DNA of 64,000 nucleotides from Providencia stuartii (GTDB taxonomy: Bacteria > Pseudomonadota > Gammaproteobacteria > Enterobacterales > Enterobacteriaceae). Made by a program: the position numbers and the translations under genes. The notes under the pieces are model-generated. The model was not told where the DNA came from and made no database searches. It saw nothing but the letters and a program-made list of their open reading frames with translations. Each line of letters opens with the position of its first letter. Position 1 is the first letter of the stretch. The DNA is taken from NCBI GenBank assembly GCA_900455155.1, contig UGUC01000003.1:1-64000 (forward strand), in the 5' to 3' direction. This document shows positions 24,441 to 34,162 of the stretch, piece by piece.

Positions 24441-25082
24441 TCATTTCTTTGGATAACGGCTTTCTAGCTCGTTAACTTGCTCTTCAGTGAGTGTTGTAAA
24501 ACCTTGCTGGCGTAATGTGATATATAAACGCGCCGTATCTTCCAACTCTTCAGCATTGAAGAAAGCTTGCCTTAAGGTTTTACCGCCAACAACGGGTCCA
24601 TGATTCGATAGCAGTACTGCGTTATGGTTAGGAGCCAATTTTTCAATTTCTTCACCAATACGGTCATCCCCCGGTGGCAAGTATTGAATTAATGGCAATT
24701 TGCCGACTCGCATCACGTAATAAGGCGTGATTGGCGGCAAGCAATTGCTGCTATCAAGCCCTGATAAACACGACAGTGCGGTTAGCCAAGGGGAGTGTAA
24801 GTGAACCACCGCTCGGCAATCAGGACGCTGTCGATACATCGCCATATGCATAGAGACTTCTTTAGTGGGCTTATCGCCATCGATCCAGTGCCCTTCTGCA
24901 TCCAACTTACTTAGTCTTTCAGGATCTAAATCCCCAAAGCTGGAGTTAGTTGGTGTGACGATAATGTTCCCATCCGGAAGTTTGGCACTGATGTTTCCAG
25001 CTCCGCCACTACTATAGCCACGGTTAAACATCGATTTAGCCCAATCAGCCAGCTCTTGGCGTAGTGCCTTTTCTTCACTCAT
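24441..25082 (-). CDS. otnC: 3-oxo-tetronate 4-phosphate decarboxylase OtnC (class II aldolase fold)
   Basis: OtnC decarboxylates 3-oxo-tetronate-4-phosphate to dihydroxyacetone phosphate, ending the pathway. The 213 residues show the class II aldolase/adducin fold: YSSGGAGNISAKL and TPTNSSFGDLDPE near the N-terminus, then zinc ligands in VVHLHSPWLTALS (HxH) and VLLSNHGPVVGG. The ATG at 25082 overlaps the end of otnK by 8 bp, indicating translational coupling. Confidence 0.92.
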   Translation of the reverse strand: MSEEKALRQELADWAKSMFNRGYSSGGAGNISAKLPDGNIIVTPTNSSFGDLDPERLSKLDAEGHWIDGDKPTKEVSMHMAMYRQRPDCRAVVHLHSPWLTALSCLSGLDSSNCLPPITPYYVMRVGKLPLIQYLPPGDDRIGEEIEKLAPNHNAVLLSNHGPVVGGKTLRQAFFNAEELEDTARLYITLRQQGFTTLTEEQVNELESRYPKK

Positions 25083-26353
25083 TAAACATCTCCTGTGCGT
25101 ACTGGAAGAAATTCTCTTGGCCGAAATTACCCGATTTGAGTGCCAACCAGTGACCGCTTGTTAAATCTTGAACCCATGGAACGCCCGGTGCGATTGGCGC
25201 ACCAATGCTTAATTGCTCGGTTCCTAGGCTTTGAACGACTTTGCCGGATGTTTCGCCACCCCGCAATAATAAAGGTGTTATAACCTTGTGCTTGTAAAAG
25301 TTTTACCACTTCCCCAAACACATTTTCCACTGCGCTACTCGCTATATCTGCCCCATACGTCTCTTGAATTTTTCTCAGAATTTCAGGTGGTTGGGTCGCA
25401 TATAATAGTGGTGCGAGTCCTGTTAATTTTTGCTCTTGAACCCACGTTGCTAATTGTTGGGCATAGAGAGGGTTATCAATACACTCCCCGACATCCACGA
25501 CTTTAGCTGGTGCAATTTGTTGGTAGTTTTGCACTTGTTTGTTGGTCATTGCTGAGCAACTGCCAGATAAAATCACGGTCTGACGGCCTTGGCGGCTAGG
25601 CGTTTCACCACGGCTACCACCTGCCCCCCATTCACATCCGGTATCCACATTGGCTAATGCCGCCCCAAGTCCAGAGCCACCTGTCAGTAAAGGCATCTCT
25701 TTTACCGCTTTGGCGATCGGTAACAAATCATTCATTGTTAATGAATCAACAACGATGTAACTCGCACCTTGCTCGGCTAAGGTTGCTAAACGCTGTTTAA
25801 TTAGCGTGCTGCCTTGCTGAATATCAGATAATGGGATCAGTCCAGCTTTACCTTCAGATTGCTTTTCCATCACCCTCATCAAGTTAGCATCCGTCATTGG
25901 CGTCACGGGGTGATGCTGCATACCACTTTCATTGAGCAGCTGACCATTGACAAATAAATGTCCGTGAACCACCGTTCTGCCATTAATGGGCAGTGCAGGA
26001 CAAATCAGTGCAACTTGAGTATCAAGCTGCTTCATCAACGCGTCAGTCACTGGGCCAATATTGCCTTTGTCAGTAGAATCAAATGTGGAGCAATATTTAA
26101 AGAAAATTTGTTGGCAGTGTGCTTGTTGCTTTAACCAACGACATGCGTTTAACGATGCGTTAATTGCTTCATCAACAGGACAAGAACGGCTTTTTAGGCT
26201 GATAACAATCGCATCAACATCGTGTGGTACGACTGTATTGTCATCTGGTTCATTCAGTAATTGAACGACTCGCCAGCCGTTCTGGACCATAAATCCTGCG
26301 ATGTCGGTTGCACCAGTAAAATCATCGGCAATCACACCTAATTTCACAGTCAT
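25075..26353 (-). pseudogene. otnK: 3-oxo-tetronate kinase OtnK (DUF1537 family), one frameshift
   Basis: OtnK phosphorylates 3-oxo-tetronate at C4 with ATP. The N-terminal domain starts MTVKLGVIADDFTGATDIAGFM, the DUF1537 signature, and contains FKYCSTFDSTDKGNIGPVT. The C-terminal domain has VILSGSCSAMTNKQ and the nucleotide loop FIIAGGETSGKVVQSL. The loop is split by an extra G in the four-C run copied near 25260-25263, and the last 60 residues (ending YAQEMFNE) lie in the shifted frame. One base restores a protein of about 425 residues. The start overlaps the ltnD stop as ATGA. Confidence 0.88.
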
Positions 26354-27258
26354 ACTTTTTTCTCCGGTAAAGCAATGCCTTTGAAAGTTTTGATCACTGC
26401 ACTGTCATCTTGAAGGCCAAAACCTTCGTTACTTGCAGAGATAAACATTTGATGAGCAGTGGCCGCGATAGGTAATGGGAAGTTCAAGGCTTTCCCTGTT
26501 TCCATGACCAACCCTAAGTCTTTCACAAAAATATCAACGGACGATTTGGGCGTATAATCACCATCAAGAACATGCTGCATACGGTTCTCAAACATCCACG
26601 AGTTACCCGCTGCATGTGTCACGATGTCATACATCATATTCAGGTCGATACCCGCTTTGGCGGCTAATGCCATGCTTTCGGCAGCAACCGCAATATGAAC
26701 CCCAGCAAGTAGTTGATGGATGGTTTTTACTGTCGACCCCAACCCCACCTCATCACCGACACGATATAAACGCTCAGCTATCGCCTCAAAAACTTCGTTA
26801 AGCTGTTCAAACAAGATCGGAGCGCCAGATGCCATCACCGTTAGTTTGCCTTCTGCCGCTTTCAGCGCGCCGCCTGAAATAGGTGCATCCATCAGTGGTA
26901 ACTGATATTGCGCCAAACGCTGAGCAATCTGCTTTGTTTGCTCAGCAGATAGCGTACTATGCAACATAATAATAGTGCCTGGCTGCAACTGCTCTACCAG
27001 AGGCTTATCGCCACCAAATAGGATTGCCTCGACTTGGCGACCATTGACGACAACTAACAGTAAAGCTTGCAGATGTTGAGCGTACTCCGCCGCATTTTGG
27101 CCTACTGCGACAGCACCGGCTTGCTTTAAGGTTTGGCAGGCATCTTGGTTTAGGTCAAAGCCATAGGTAGGAATATTATTTTTTATTAGGGATTTAGCGA
27201 TCCCCATACCCATTGAGCCTAAGCCAATAACACCGACGTTCTTAACGAAATTTCCCAT
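26350..27258 (-). CDS. ltnD: L-threonate dehydrogenase LtnD (3-hydroxyisobutyrate dehydrogenase family)
   Basis: LtnD oxidises L-threonate to 2-oxo-tetronate with NAD+. The 302-residue protein has the Rossmann loop VGVIGLGSMGMGIAKSLIKN (residues about 8-27), the substrate motif DAPISGGALKAAEGKLTVMASG, and the catalytic Lys region GSTVKTIHQLLAGVH. It is the first gene of the operon ltnD-otnK-otnC-otnI-ygbI-denD-ygbN. Having both LtnD and DenD suggests use of both L-threonate and D-erythronate. The Haemophilus influenzae cluster HI1009-HI1015 has, as I recall, a similar content. Confidence 0.9.
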   Translation of the reverse strand: MGNFVKNVGVIGLGSMGMGIAKSLIKNNIPTYGFDLNQDACQTLKQAGAVAVGQNAAEYAQHLQALLLVVVNGRQVEAILFGGDKPLVEQLQPGTIIMLHSTLSAEQTKQIAQRLAQYQLPLMDAPISGGALKAAEGKLTVMASGAPILFEQLNEVFEAIAERLYRVGDEVGLGSTVKTIHQLLAGVHIAVAAESMALAAKAGIDLNMMYDIVTHAAGNSWMFENRMQHVLDGDYTPKSSVDIFVKDLGLVMETGKALNFPLPIAATAHQMFISASNEGFGLQDDSAVIKTFKGIALPEKKV

Positions 27259-27654
27259 AACAACCCCTGATGTTGTTAATCTTTGTTATTGATGTGAATT
27301 CTCACATAACAAAATTCACAAACACATGATGGATATCACATTATGAATAATATAAAAAATCACCAATATTATTTTAATTTATTGTTTTTAATGAGTTTTT
27401 AATTTTTGGTAATTCACAAAACAATTCACATCGCAATGTGATAAAAAATGTGATGAGAGCGTGGTTTATACCTATCAAGTGTAAAAAATAAAACTTTTCC
27501 GCTTTTCCGTTCAGTTAAATCGCAATAGCATCATTTTTGATTGACGCCTCGCTGAAATTGACCAAAATAGCCGATTACTTAATTTTTAGGGATCCTTTAA
27601 CGCACTGAACACGCTGTTGAAGCCCACAATTTGAGAAATAATGAGGAGTATTAA
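27259..27654. promoter_or_regulatory. Control region of the tetronate operon with repeated AATTCACA boxes
   Basis: This 396-bp AT-rich gap separates ltnD from the divergent yidB. It holds a 16-bp palindrome ATGTGAATTCTCACAT (27292-27307), 34 bp upstream of the ltnD start. AATTCACA occurs at 27313-27320, 27411-27418 and 27423-27430, and inverted at 27293-27300. A further dyad CACAT-4-ATGTG lies at 27427-27440, and a CRP-like TGTGA-6-TCATG can be read on the minus strand at 27340-27325. The boxes are candidate operators for the DeoR-type regulator in the operon. The part from 27450 to 27640 shows no motif I recognise. Confidence 0.5.
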
Positions 27655-28044
27655 ATGGGTTTGTTCGATCAACTGATCACCATGGTTGCCGGTGATAAAA
27701 TGAGCCAGTTTCAATCCGTAATTGAATGGATTGATAAACAAGGTGGGTTAGCAGGGGTTGTTGATAAATTTAACCAACAAGGCTTAGGTGACATTATTCA
27801 ATCATGGATCAGTAACTCTGAGAACCTACCTGTGAGCGTTAACCAATTAATTCAAGTTTTTGGTAACTTAGATATCCAACAATTAGCTCAAAAAGTGGGT
27901 ATTGACCCGCAAGAAACGACAGAATTGATCGCCAAATATCTCCCAAAACTCGTTAATCAAGCTACACCAGAAGGTGTTCTGCCAGAACACGTTGATTTGT
28001 CTGCAGTTGGCATGAATATGCTGAAAGAAAAGTTGTTTGGTTAA
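27655..28044 (+). CDS. yidB: YidB-family protein (DUF937)
   Basis: A 129-residue soluble helical protein of the YidB/DUF937 family, whose function is unknown. It begins MGLFDQLITMVAGDKMSQFQ after a strong GAGGAG site at 27643-27648. It shows the family's GGLAGVVDKFNQQGLGDIIQSWI block, with LPVSVNQLIQVFG and the C-terminal DLSAVGMNMLKEKLFG. It is a single-gene unit convergent with metE. Confidence 0.9.
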   Translation: MGLFDQLITMVAGDKMSQFQSVIEWIDKQGGLAGVVDKFNQQGLGDIIQSWISNSENLPVSVNQLIQVFGNLDIQQLAQKVGIDPQETTELIAKYLPKLVNQATPEGVLPEHVDLSAVGMNMLKEKLFG

Positions 28045-28061
28045 TACTGCCTCATCAAAGC

Positions 28062-28097
28062 AAAAGTGGTAGGTTAACCAACATGCTAACCTACCAC
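28062..28097 (-). terminator. Terminator between yidB and metE
   Basis: An 11-bp perfect stem, GTGGTAGGTTA (28066-28076) with TAACCTACCAC (28087-28097). On the minus strand it is followed by TTTTGCTTT, so it mainly serves metE; the plus strand has no clear T tract. Confidence 0.75.
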
Positions 28098-28112
28098 TCA
28101 CCAATATTTAGC

Positions 28113-30386
28113 TTAGTATTCGCTTCTTAACCTTTTAGCAGCTTCCACCATGTTAGCCAATGACTGACGTGTCTCTGTCCAACCACGGGTTTTCAAGCCA
28201 CAGTCAGGGTTCACCCACAGACGTTCAACCGGAACACGTTTAGCAGCTTTTCTCAGTAGCGCCACAATCCACTCAACATTTGGCACGTTTGGTGAGTGAA
28301 TATCATATACACCCGGGCCAATTTCATTGGGATAATGGAAATCTTCGAAAGCATCCAACAATTCCATGTCAGAGCGCGAAGTCTCAATCGTGATCACATC
28401 AGCATCCAGCGCAGCAATCGAATCCATGATGTCATTGAACTCGCAATAACACATATGGGTGTGGATCTGAGTGTCATCATCGGCAATTGCCGCACTGAGT
28501 TTAAATGCTTCTACTGCCCAATTTAAATATGCAGCCCACTCATCCTTACGTAATGGCAAGCCTTCGCGAAGTGCAGGCTCATCGATTTGAATAATGCCAA
28601 TCCCCGCTTTTTGTAGATCATCCACTTCATCGCGTAGCGCCAAAGCAATTTGTTTGGCAATTGTTTCACGACTAATGTCTTCACGCGGGAATGACCAACA
28701 TAGGATAGTCACAGGCCCCGTTAACATCCCTTTGACTGGCTTTTCTGTCAGCGATTGTGCGTATTTCGCCCACTCTACCGTGATAGCTTCTGGTCGGCTA
28801 ATATCTCCAATAATGACGGGAGGTTTCACACAGCGCGAACCATAGCTTTGTACCCAGCCATTTTGTGTAAAGACATAACCGTCAAAATGCTCACCAAAGT
28901 ATTCAACCATGTCGTTACGTTCGGCTTCACCATGCACTAACACATCAATATCAAGCAGTTCTTGCTCTTTAATCGCCTGCTTAATGTGTTCACTGATACT
29001 GGTACGATAGTGCGTTTTATCTAAGTTACCTTTTTTGAAATCAAGGCGCAGTGTTCTAATTTCACTCGTTTGTGGAAACGAACCAATTGTTGTGGTTGGC
29101 CATAATGGCAAATTAAAGCGTTCATGTTGACGTTGAGCGCGTATTTCATATGGGCTATTACGTTCAGCATCCCCTTTACGGATCCCTTGCAAACGCTGAT
29201 TGACCGCCGCATTATTGACACGAGTTGATGTCTTACGAGCACGAACCGGAGCGCTGTATTGTTCTAATCCAGCAAGATGCTCAGCCGTTGGCTCATCTAA
29301 CGCTTGGCTTAGTAATGCTAATTCCGCACATTTTTGTAGCGCAAAAGCAAACCAACTTTTCACTTCTTCATCTAAGCGAGTCTCATCGTTGAGATCGATA
29401 GGGCTATGGAGTAGTGAACACGATGAGCCGACCCACAAATTACGTTGGCCTAACAACGGCTTAATACGTGCAAACTTTTCACCTAAGTCAGCTTTCCATA
29501 CGTTACGACCATTGATAATGCCTAATGAGAGCACCCAATCTTGTGGTAGAGCTTGGTGTAATTTTTCGATGTCATCTTGCCCAGCGACAACATCAACATG
29601 CAATCCCTGTACTGGTAGCTGTTTAATCAGATCCAGATGGTGACTGATGCCATCAAAATAGGTTGTCAGCAACAGTTTGGTTTTCCCAGCTAACGCTTGA
29701 TAAGCCGTTTGATACGCCTGCTGCCACTCTGTTGGTAAATCTAACACCAGTGCTGGCTCATCAATTTGTACCCACTCAATTCCTTTTTGCGCCAAACGTG
29801 CAAGAATTTCTTGATAGACCGGTAGCAGATCATTCAATAATGATAAACGATCGAATGATTCACCTTTTACTTTGCCTAACCATAGGTAAGTCAACGGACC
29901 AATTACAACAGGTTTGATAGTATGGCCTAGTGCTAACGCTTCATCGACTTCCTCAAACAGTTGTGTCCATGATAAGCTGAATTTCTGCCCTTTTTGGAAC
30001 TCAGGTACGATGTAGTGGTAATTGGTATTAAACCACTTAGTCATCTCGCCTGCCGCTGCTGGCTTTCCTGTTGGCGCGCGGCCACGAGCCACTCTAAATA
30101 GTGTATCTAAATCAATTGAGCCATCTTCGTTTTGATGACGTGGAGGTACATTCCCCAGCAATAAGCTCGTCGTTAATACTTGGTCATACCAAGCAAAATC
30201 ACCGACTGGTAATAGTTGCACACCGGCATCTTTTTGTTGTTGCCAGTGACGAGCACGTAATTCACGACCCGTTGCTAAAAGCGCTGCTTGGTCAATTTTT
30301 CCAGCCCAATAATCTTCTTGTGCGCGTTTTAGCTCCCTTTTCAGACCGACACGAGGAAAACCAAGTGTATGATTTATAACAGACAT
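28113..30386 (-). CDS. metE: Cobalamin-independent methionine synthase MetE
   Basis: MetE transfers the methyl group of 5-methyltetrahydropteroyl-triglutamate to homocysteine without B12. It has 757 residues (753 in E. coli) in two barrels. Zinc ligands are visible in the C-terminal half: HTHMCYCEF supplies His and Cys, and [12 protein letters not shown] the second Cys. [11 protein letters not shown] and [21 protein letters not shown] form the homocysteine site. It is intact, unlike many neighbours. It is transcribed divergently from its activator gene metR, and the MetJ boxes lie 20 bp upstream of the start. Confidence 0.98.
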   Translation of the reverse strand: MSVINHTLGFPRVGLKRELKRAQEDYWAGKIDQAALLATGRELRARHWQQQKDAGVQLLPVGDFAWYDQVLTTSLLLGNVPPRHQNEDGSIDLDTLFRVARGRAPTGKPAAAGEMTKWFNTNYHYIVPEFQKGQKFSLSWTQLFEEVDEALALGHTIKPVVIGPLTYLWLGKVKGESFDRLSLLNDLLPVYQEILARLAQKGIEWVQIDEPALVLDLPTEWQQAYQTAYQALAGKTKLLLTTYFDGISHHLDLIKQLPVQGLHVDVVAGQDDIEKLHQALPQDWVLSLGIINGRNVWKADLGEKFARIKPLLGQRNLWVGSSCSLLHSPIDLNDETRLDEEVKSWFAFALQKCAELALLSQALDEPTAEHLAGLEQYSAPVRARKTSTRVNNAAVNQRLQGIRKGDAERNSPYEIRAQRQHERFNLPLWPTTTIGSFPQTSEIRTLRLDFKKGNLDKTHYRTSISEHIKQAIKEQELLDIDVLVHGEAERNDMVEYFGEHFDGYVFTQNGWVQSYGSRCVKPPVIIGDISRPEAITVEWAKYAQSLTEKPVKGMLTGPVTILCWSFPREDISRETIAKQIALALRDEVDDLQKAGIGIIQIDEPALREGLPLRKDEWAAYLNWAVEAFKLSAAIADDDTQIHTHMCYCEFNDIMDSIAALDADVITIETSRSDMELLDAFEDFHYPNEIGPGVYDIHSPNVPNVEWIVALLRKAAKRVPVERLWVNPDCGLKTRGWTETRQSLANMVEAAKRLRSEY

Positions 30387-30406
30387 ATTGACCCCTTAAA
30401 ATTTTT

Positions 30407-30430
30407 AGCCGTCTAGATGTTTACACATCT
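30407..30430. promoter_or_regulatory. Three tandem met boxes (MetJ operator) between metE and metR
   Basis: Three contiguous 8-mers match the met box AGACGTCT: AGCCGTCT (7 of 8), AGATGTTT (6 of 8) and ACACATCT (6 of 8). MetJ with S-adenosylmethionine binds such tandem arrays. The array lies 20 bp upstream of metE and 64 bp upstream of metR, so it can repress both. Confidence 0.75.
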
Positions 30431-30494
30431 ATAATCAACAGGTACTGTATAAAGCACAAGCGCAAATTATTCATTGTCATCTTGAAGGTTTCTC

Positions 30495-31451
30495 ATGATC
30501 GAATTAAAACATCTAAAAACATTGCATGCGCTCAGCCAACATGGCTCATTGGCAGCGGCTGCAACTTACCTGCACCAGACTCAGTCAGCATTGTCACATC
30601 AATTTAGTGACTTAGAACATCGTTTGGGCTTTAAGCTATTTATTCGTAAAAGCCAGCCATTACGATTTACACCGCAAGGGGAAGTGCTATTGCAACTGGC
30701 ACACCAAGTATTACCAATGGTGAAAGATGCTATTCGTATTTGTAATGAACCGGGCGTGTCGACGCTACGTATCGCTATCGAATGCCATAGCTGCATTCAA
30801 TGGCTAACACCTGCATTACAGCAATTTAGGCAAACATGGCCGCAAGTTTCAGTGGATTTTAAATCGGGAGTGACTTTTGACCCGCAGCCCGAATTACTTT
30901 CACGAGAGCTGGATATTGTACTGACTTCAGATATCTTGGCTGATAAAGAGATCCACTACACGCCGCTGTTTGATTATGAAGTAAAATTAATTGTGGCTAA
31001 TGATCACCCTTTAGCAAAAAAACCGATTATCGAGCCTCATGATCTCGCCGATGAGACCTTACTAATTTACCCAGTACAACGTCATCGCTTTGATGTTTGG
31101 CGCCATTTCTTACAGCCAGCCGGGGTTTCACCAAAGGTGAAAGCCGTTGATAATACATTGATTTTAATACAGATGGTGGCAGCTAAAATGGGGATCGCCG
31201 CATTACCACATTGGGCGGTGGATTCGTTTGAAAAACAAGGGTTAATTAGTATAAAAACATTAGGGAGTGGTTTGTGGAGCCGGTTGTACGCTGCATGCCG
31301 TGAAGGAGAGCAACGCCAACCCGCTATTGAAGCTTTTACCAAAACGGCCACTAATCATGCCGTTGAGAATCTGTCTTACGTGAAACCGGTGAAAGTATCC
31401 AACGCCTATGTACCCACAGAGACGCGACAATCAGGCTCGCTCCAATGGTAA
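30495..31451 (+). CDS. metR: LysR-family regulator MetR, activator of metE
   Basis: MetR activates metE and other methionine genes, with homocysteine as co-inducer. The 318-residue protein starts [36 protein letters not shown], the LysR winged helix-turn-helix. The effector domain contains [20 protein letters not shown]. The last 101 bp overlap the convergent yigM coding region, so both C-termini are encoded on opposite strands of the same DNA. Confidence 0.96.
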   Translation: MIELKHLKTLHALSQHGSLAAAATYLHQTQSALSHQFSDLEHRLGFKLFIRKSQPLRFTPQGEVLLQLAHQVLPMVKDAIRICNEPGVSTLRIAIECHSCIQWLTPALQQFRQTWPQVSVDFKSGVTFDPQPELLSRELDIVLTSDILADKEIHYTPLFDYEVKLIVANDHPLAKKPIIEPHDLADETLLIYPVQRHRFDVWRHFLQPAGVSPKVKAVDNTLILIQMVAAKMGIAALPHWAVDSFEKQGLISIKTLGSGLWSRLYAACREGEQRQPAIEAFTKTATNHAVENLSYVKPVKVSNAYVPTETRQSGSLQW

Positions 31452-32235
31452 AACTCAACCAATCTGGATGCTGTTGCCAGATGGCAAAATTAACCAGTAG
31501 CCCCGCTGGAACCATCATATTATTCATGATAGCAAGGGTTCCGGCGTCTACTTTTGTGGCGCCATAATTCCACATAAAGTAACCGATGCCAGAAGCCACA
31601 ACACCTAACCACAGTAAAACCCACCATTGAACATGTGTGGTTGGCACTAGCGATTTATCCCCAAATAGCCCCCATCCGAACAGTGCGACTAGCGTTGCAC
31701 CGATATAAAACCATGAAAAAGCTTGATGCTGAGGGATAGGATATATTTCCATCAAACGCTTATATCCCACCTGACCGACAGCAAAGAAGATATTAGCTAA
31801 TTGCACAAATATCAGACCTACCCAGAAAGATTCACTAAGATGGTCATAACGAATGATGGCTGCACCAATAACGGCAAGTAGCGAGCTAAACAAATAGCCC
31901 ATCCGTAAACGTTGGCGCTCCAATAGATCATAAATGAGCGTCACATACAGAGGGGTGAGTACCGTAAATAACAAAAATTCCGCGACGGTGAGATGGCGAT
32001 ACGCTTGGAACACAAAGAAATACATAATACCGAGTTGGCATGCACCAACAATCATGTACAGCACAATCACTTTGAATCCCAGCCCTCGCCAACGTAAAAA
32101 TGGCAAGAAGACCAATGCCGCTAAAGAAACACGTATTAGGACGGATAGCCAGCTATCCACTTGCCCAGCGAGATATTCACCAATAAGACTAAAAGACGCT
32201 GCCCAAAGCAGCGTCGTAATCACAAGTAACCACAT
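31351..32235 (-). CDS. yigM: Biotin transporter YigM/BioP (EamA-type carboxylate/amino acid/amine transporter)
   Basis: YigM of E. coli is the biotin importer of the inner membrane. This 294-residue protein has ten hydrophobic helices and the same strong signatures: [16 protein letters not shown]-like at residues about 34-50, [59 protein letters not shown] and a basic WVHRRW tail. The position beside metR is that of E. coli yigM. Its 3' end overlaps metR by 101 bp in convergent orientation. Confidence 0.9.
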   Translation of the reverse strand: MWLLVITTLLWAASFSLIGEYLAGQVDSWLSVLIRVSLAALVFLPFLRWRGLGFKVIVLYMIVGACQLGIMYFFVFQAYRHLTVAEFLLFTVLTPLYVTLIYDLLERQRLRMGYLFSSLLAVIGAAIIRYDHLSESFWVGLIFVQLANIFFAVGQVGYKRLMEIYPIPQHQAFSWFYIGATLVALFGWGLFGDKSLVPTTHVQWWVLLWLGVVASGIGYFMWNYGATKVDAGTLAIMNNMMVPAGLLVNFAIWQQHPDWLSFTIGASLIVASLWVHRRWILSPVSRKTDSQRHD

Positions 32236-32252
32236 TATTGTATTGTTCTCAA

Positions 32253-33902
32253 TTAATGCTCTTTTTCAATCAATACAGCTTCCAACAAATCGAGATCCGT
32301 CAGTAAGGATTGCAGCGTTTCATTGCTAATTTTACGCGTTGCACGCAGGTGATATAACTCACCACGTTCAGCACGTAATGCGGTTAGCCTAAAGCGCCGC
32401 TCTAAATCTTCAATCTGTAAGTTATGTTCGATTTCATCTTGGCTAGCGGTACGTCGGCGCAAATGCCCCGTAACCCTTGAGGCCACTTCACTAATATCCT
32501 CAGGGTCTAATTTTTCATCAACATCCGCCGATAAACGCTCTTCCATCTTGTTTAAACTCACAATGGCGACTTCAGCCATTGCGGCTTTCGCCATACGAAT
32601 TTCGTTAATATCCGCTTCTTTATCACCGACTTTAAAGTTGCGCAGCAACAGCGGTAACGCGATGACGCCCGCGAATATTGAGAATAAAATCACCCCTGCC
32701 GCAATAAAGACTAATTGATAACGCGCTGGGAAAGGTGAACCATCACTTAAAAAGAGGGGTACTGAAAGCACACCGGCTAAGGTAATCGCCCCACGAACTC
32801 CCGCAAAAGAAGCTAGCCACAGCTCACGTACCGTATAGTTAGCAAATTGCAGTGGCCTTTTTTTCAGGAACAGGCGGCTAAACCTTTTCATGAGCCATAA
32901 CCAACAAAAACGCAAAATTAGCAAGGCAAAGTAGATAATGGCGACTGCCGCAAACAACATCCACGTTTCTACGCTAGGATCCAGTTCCGCTTGCAGTACT
33001 GATGTTTCCCAAATCCCCGGCAATTGTAAGCCAAGCATGATAAACACCAAACCGTTAAATACGAATTCTAACATTGACCATACGCTGTCAGCACGCAGTC
33101 TCATCGCTAATGGCGCATTACGGATCACCCCAGATTTGGTGATTGTCATCCCCGCAGCCACCGCAGCCAAAATGCCTGAGAAACCGATATGCTCCGCAAT
33201 CATATAAGAGGCAAAAGGCAGCAATAACATAAAGACAATTTGGGTTGCAGGATCATCGCCACTCCAGCGACTCATTAAGCGCAATGACTTGCTGTAAACC
33301 CAAGTCACAATGATACCGGATAGCAAACCACCTATCGCCACTTTAAAAAATTCAATCGTGACACCAGACACTGAGAACATCATGGTTTCCATTGCAATCG
33401 CAACCGCAAATTTTAATGCAACCAGACCTGAAGCGTCATTCATCAATGCTTCGCCTTCCAACACGCTCATCATACGCTTAGGTATACGACCTTTGCCGAC
33501 AATCGAAGAGAGCGCTACCGCATCCGTTGGCGAAAGGACAGCAGCAAGTGCAAATGCAGCAATCAAAGGAATACCCGGCATTAACCAGTAAATGAGATAA
33601 CCGATACCCACAACGGTTACCAATACCAGTACTAATACTAGGATGAAAATCTCACGACCATTTTGGAAAAATTCACGTGTTGGCGTTTTCCAGCCATCAA
33701 CGAATAGCAATGGCGGGATCAATAGAACCATAAAGAGTTCAGGGTCAAACGTGACATGTAATCCAAACTGAGGCCATGCAAGCAATGCACCAATCGCGAT
33801 TTGAATTAAGGGTAATGGAACGCGAACAGGGATGACTTTTGTCACCACACCTGAAACAGAAACTGCCAAAATTAAGATGAGAATAGTAAAGAAAATTTCC
33901 AT
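32253..33902 (-). CDS. yjcE: Na+/H+ antiporter of the CPA1 family, YjcE
   Basis: YjcE is an inner-membrane monovalent cation/proton antiporter. Its 549 residues match E. coli. Twelve membrane helices are predicted, including the CPA1 core LSPTDAVALSSIVGKGRIPKRMMSVLEGEALMNDASGLVALKFAVA with the ion-binding Asp, and the ELWLASFAGVRGAITLAGVLSVP motif. The last 150 residues are a charged cytoplasmic domain with coiled-coil character. It starts downstream of ghxP, as in E. coli (yjcD-yjcE), but 260 bp away. Confidence 0.93.
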   Translation of the reverse strand: MEIFFTILILILAVSVSGVVTKVIPVRVPLPLIQIAIGALLAWPQFGLHVTFDPELFMVLLIPPLLFVDGWKTPTREFFQNGREIFILVLVLVLVTVVGIGYLIYWLMPGIPLIAAFALAAVLSPTDAVALSSIVGKGRIPKRMMSVLEGEALMNDASGLVALKFAVAIAMETMMFSVSGVTIEFFKVAIGGLLSGIIVTWVYSKSLRLMSRWSGDDPATQIVFMLLLPFASYMIAEHIGFSGILAAVAAGMTITKSGVIRNAPLAMRLRADSVWSMLEFVFNGLVFIMLGLQLPGIWETSVLQAELDPSVETWMLFAAVAIIYFALLILRFCWLWLMKRFSRLFLKKRPLQFANYTVRELWLASFAGVRGAITLAGVLSVPLFLSDGSPFPARYQLVFIAAGVILFSIFAGVIALPLLLRNFKVGDKEADINEIRMAKAAMAEVAIVSLNKMEERLSADVDEKLDPEDISEVASRVTGHLRRRTASQDEIEHNLQIEDLERRFRLTALRAERGELYHLRATRKISNETLQSLLTDLDLLEAVLIEKEH

Positions 33903-34122
33903 GTTGCCCTTACTGATTAACGAAATGAACCAAACCCAAATATGACCCGTCGCAGCAGAATATTAGGTAGCTCGTCAGGCCATGAAATTTTTCAGTAAAG
34001 CCAGCAACTCGTGAAAACCCGCGGATTTCACATGTTTCACCGCCTTTTGTCTATTCTATCCTTAACTAACTACTAGGCGGGAAAATAATTCAAACTTTAA
34101 GATTAATCGCGATAATACATTA

Positions 34123-34147
34123 GGGGGCAGCCGATGCGCCAGCCCCC
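34123..34147 (-). terminator. GC-rich hairpin after ghxP, possible terminator
   Basis: GGGGGC (34123-34128) pairs with GCCCCC (34142-34147) just beyond the ghxP stop at 34163. The minus strand then reads CCTAATGTATTATC with no T run, so it is either a weak or factor-dependent terminator or an RNA-stabilising hairpin. Confidence 0.45.
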
Positions 34148-34162
34148 ACAGAACAACGAATC

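Noticed and set aside
29200-29643. Plus-strand frame inside metE
   Set aside because: Antisense shadow of an intact, well-identified gene.
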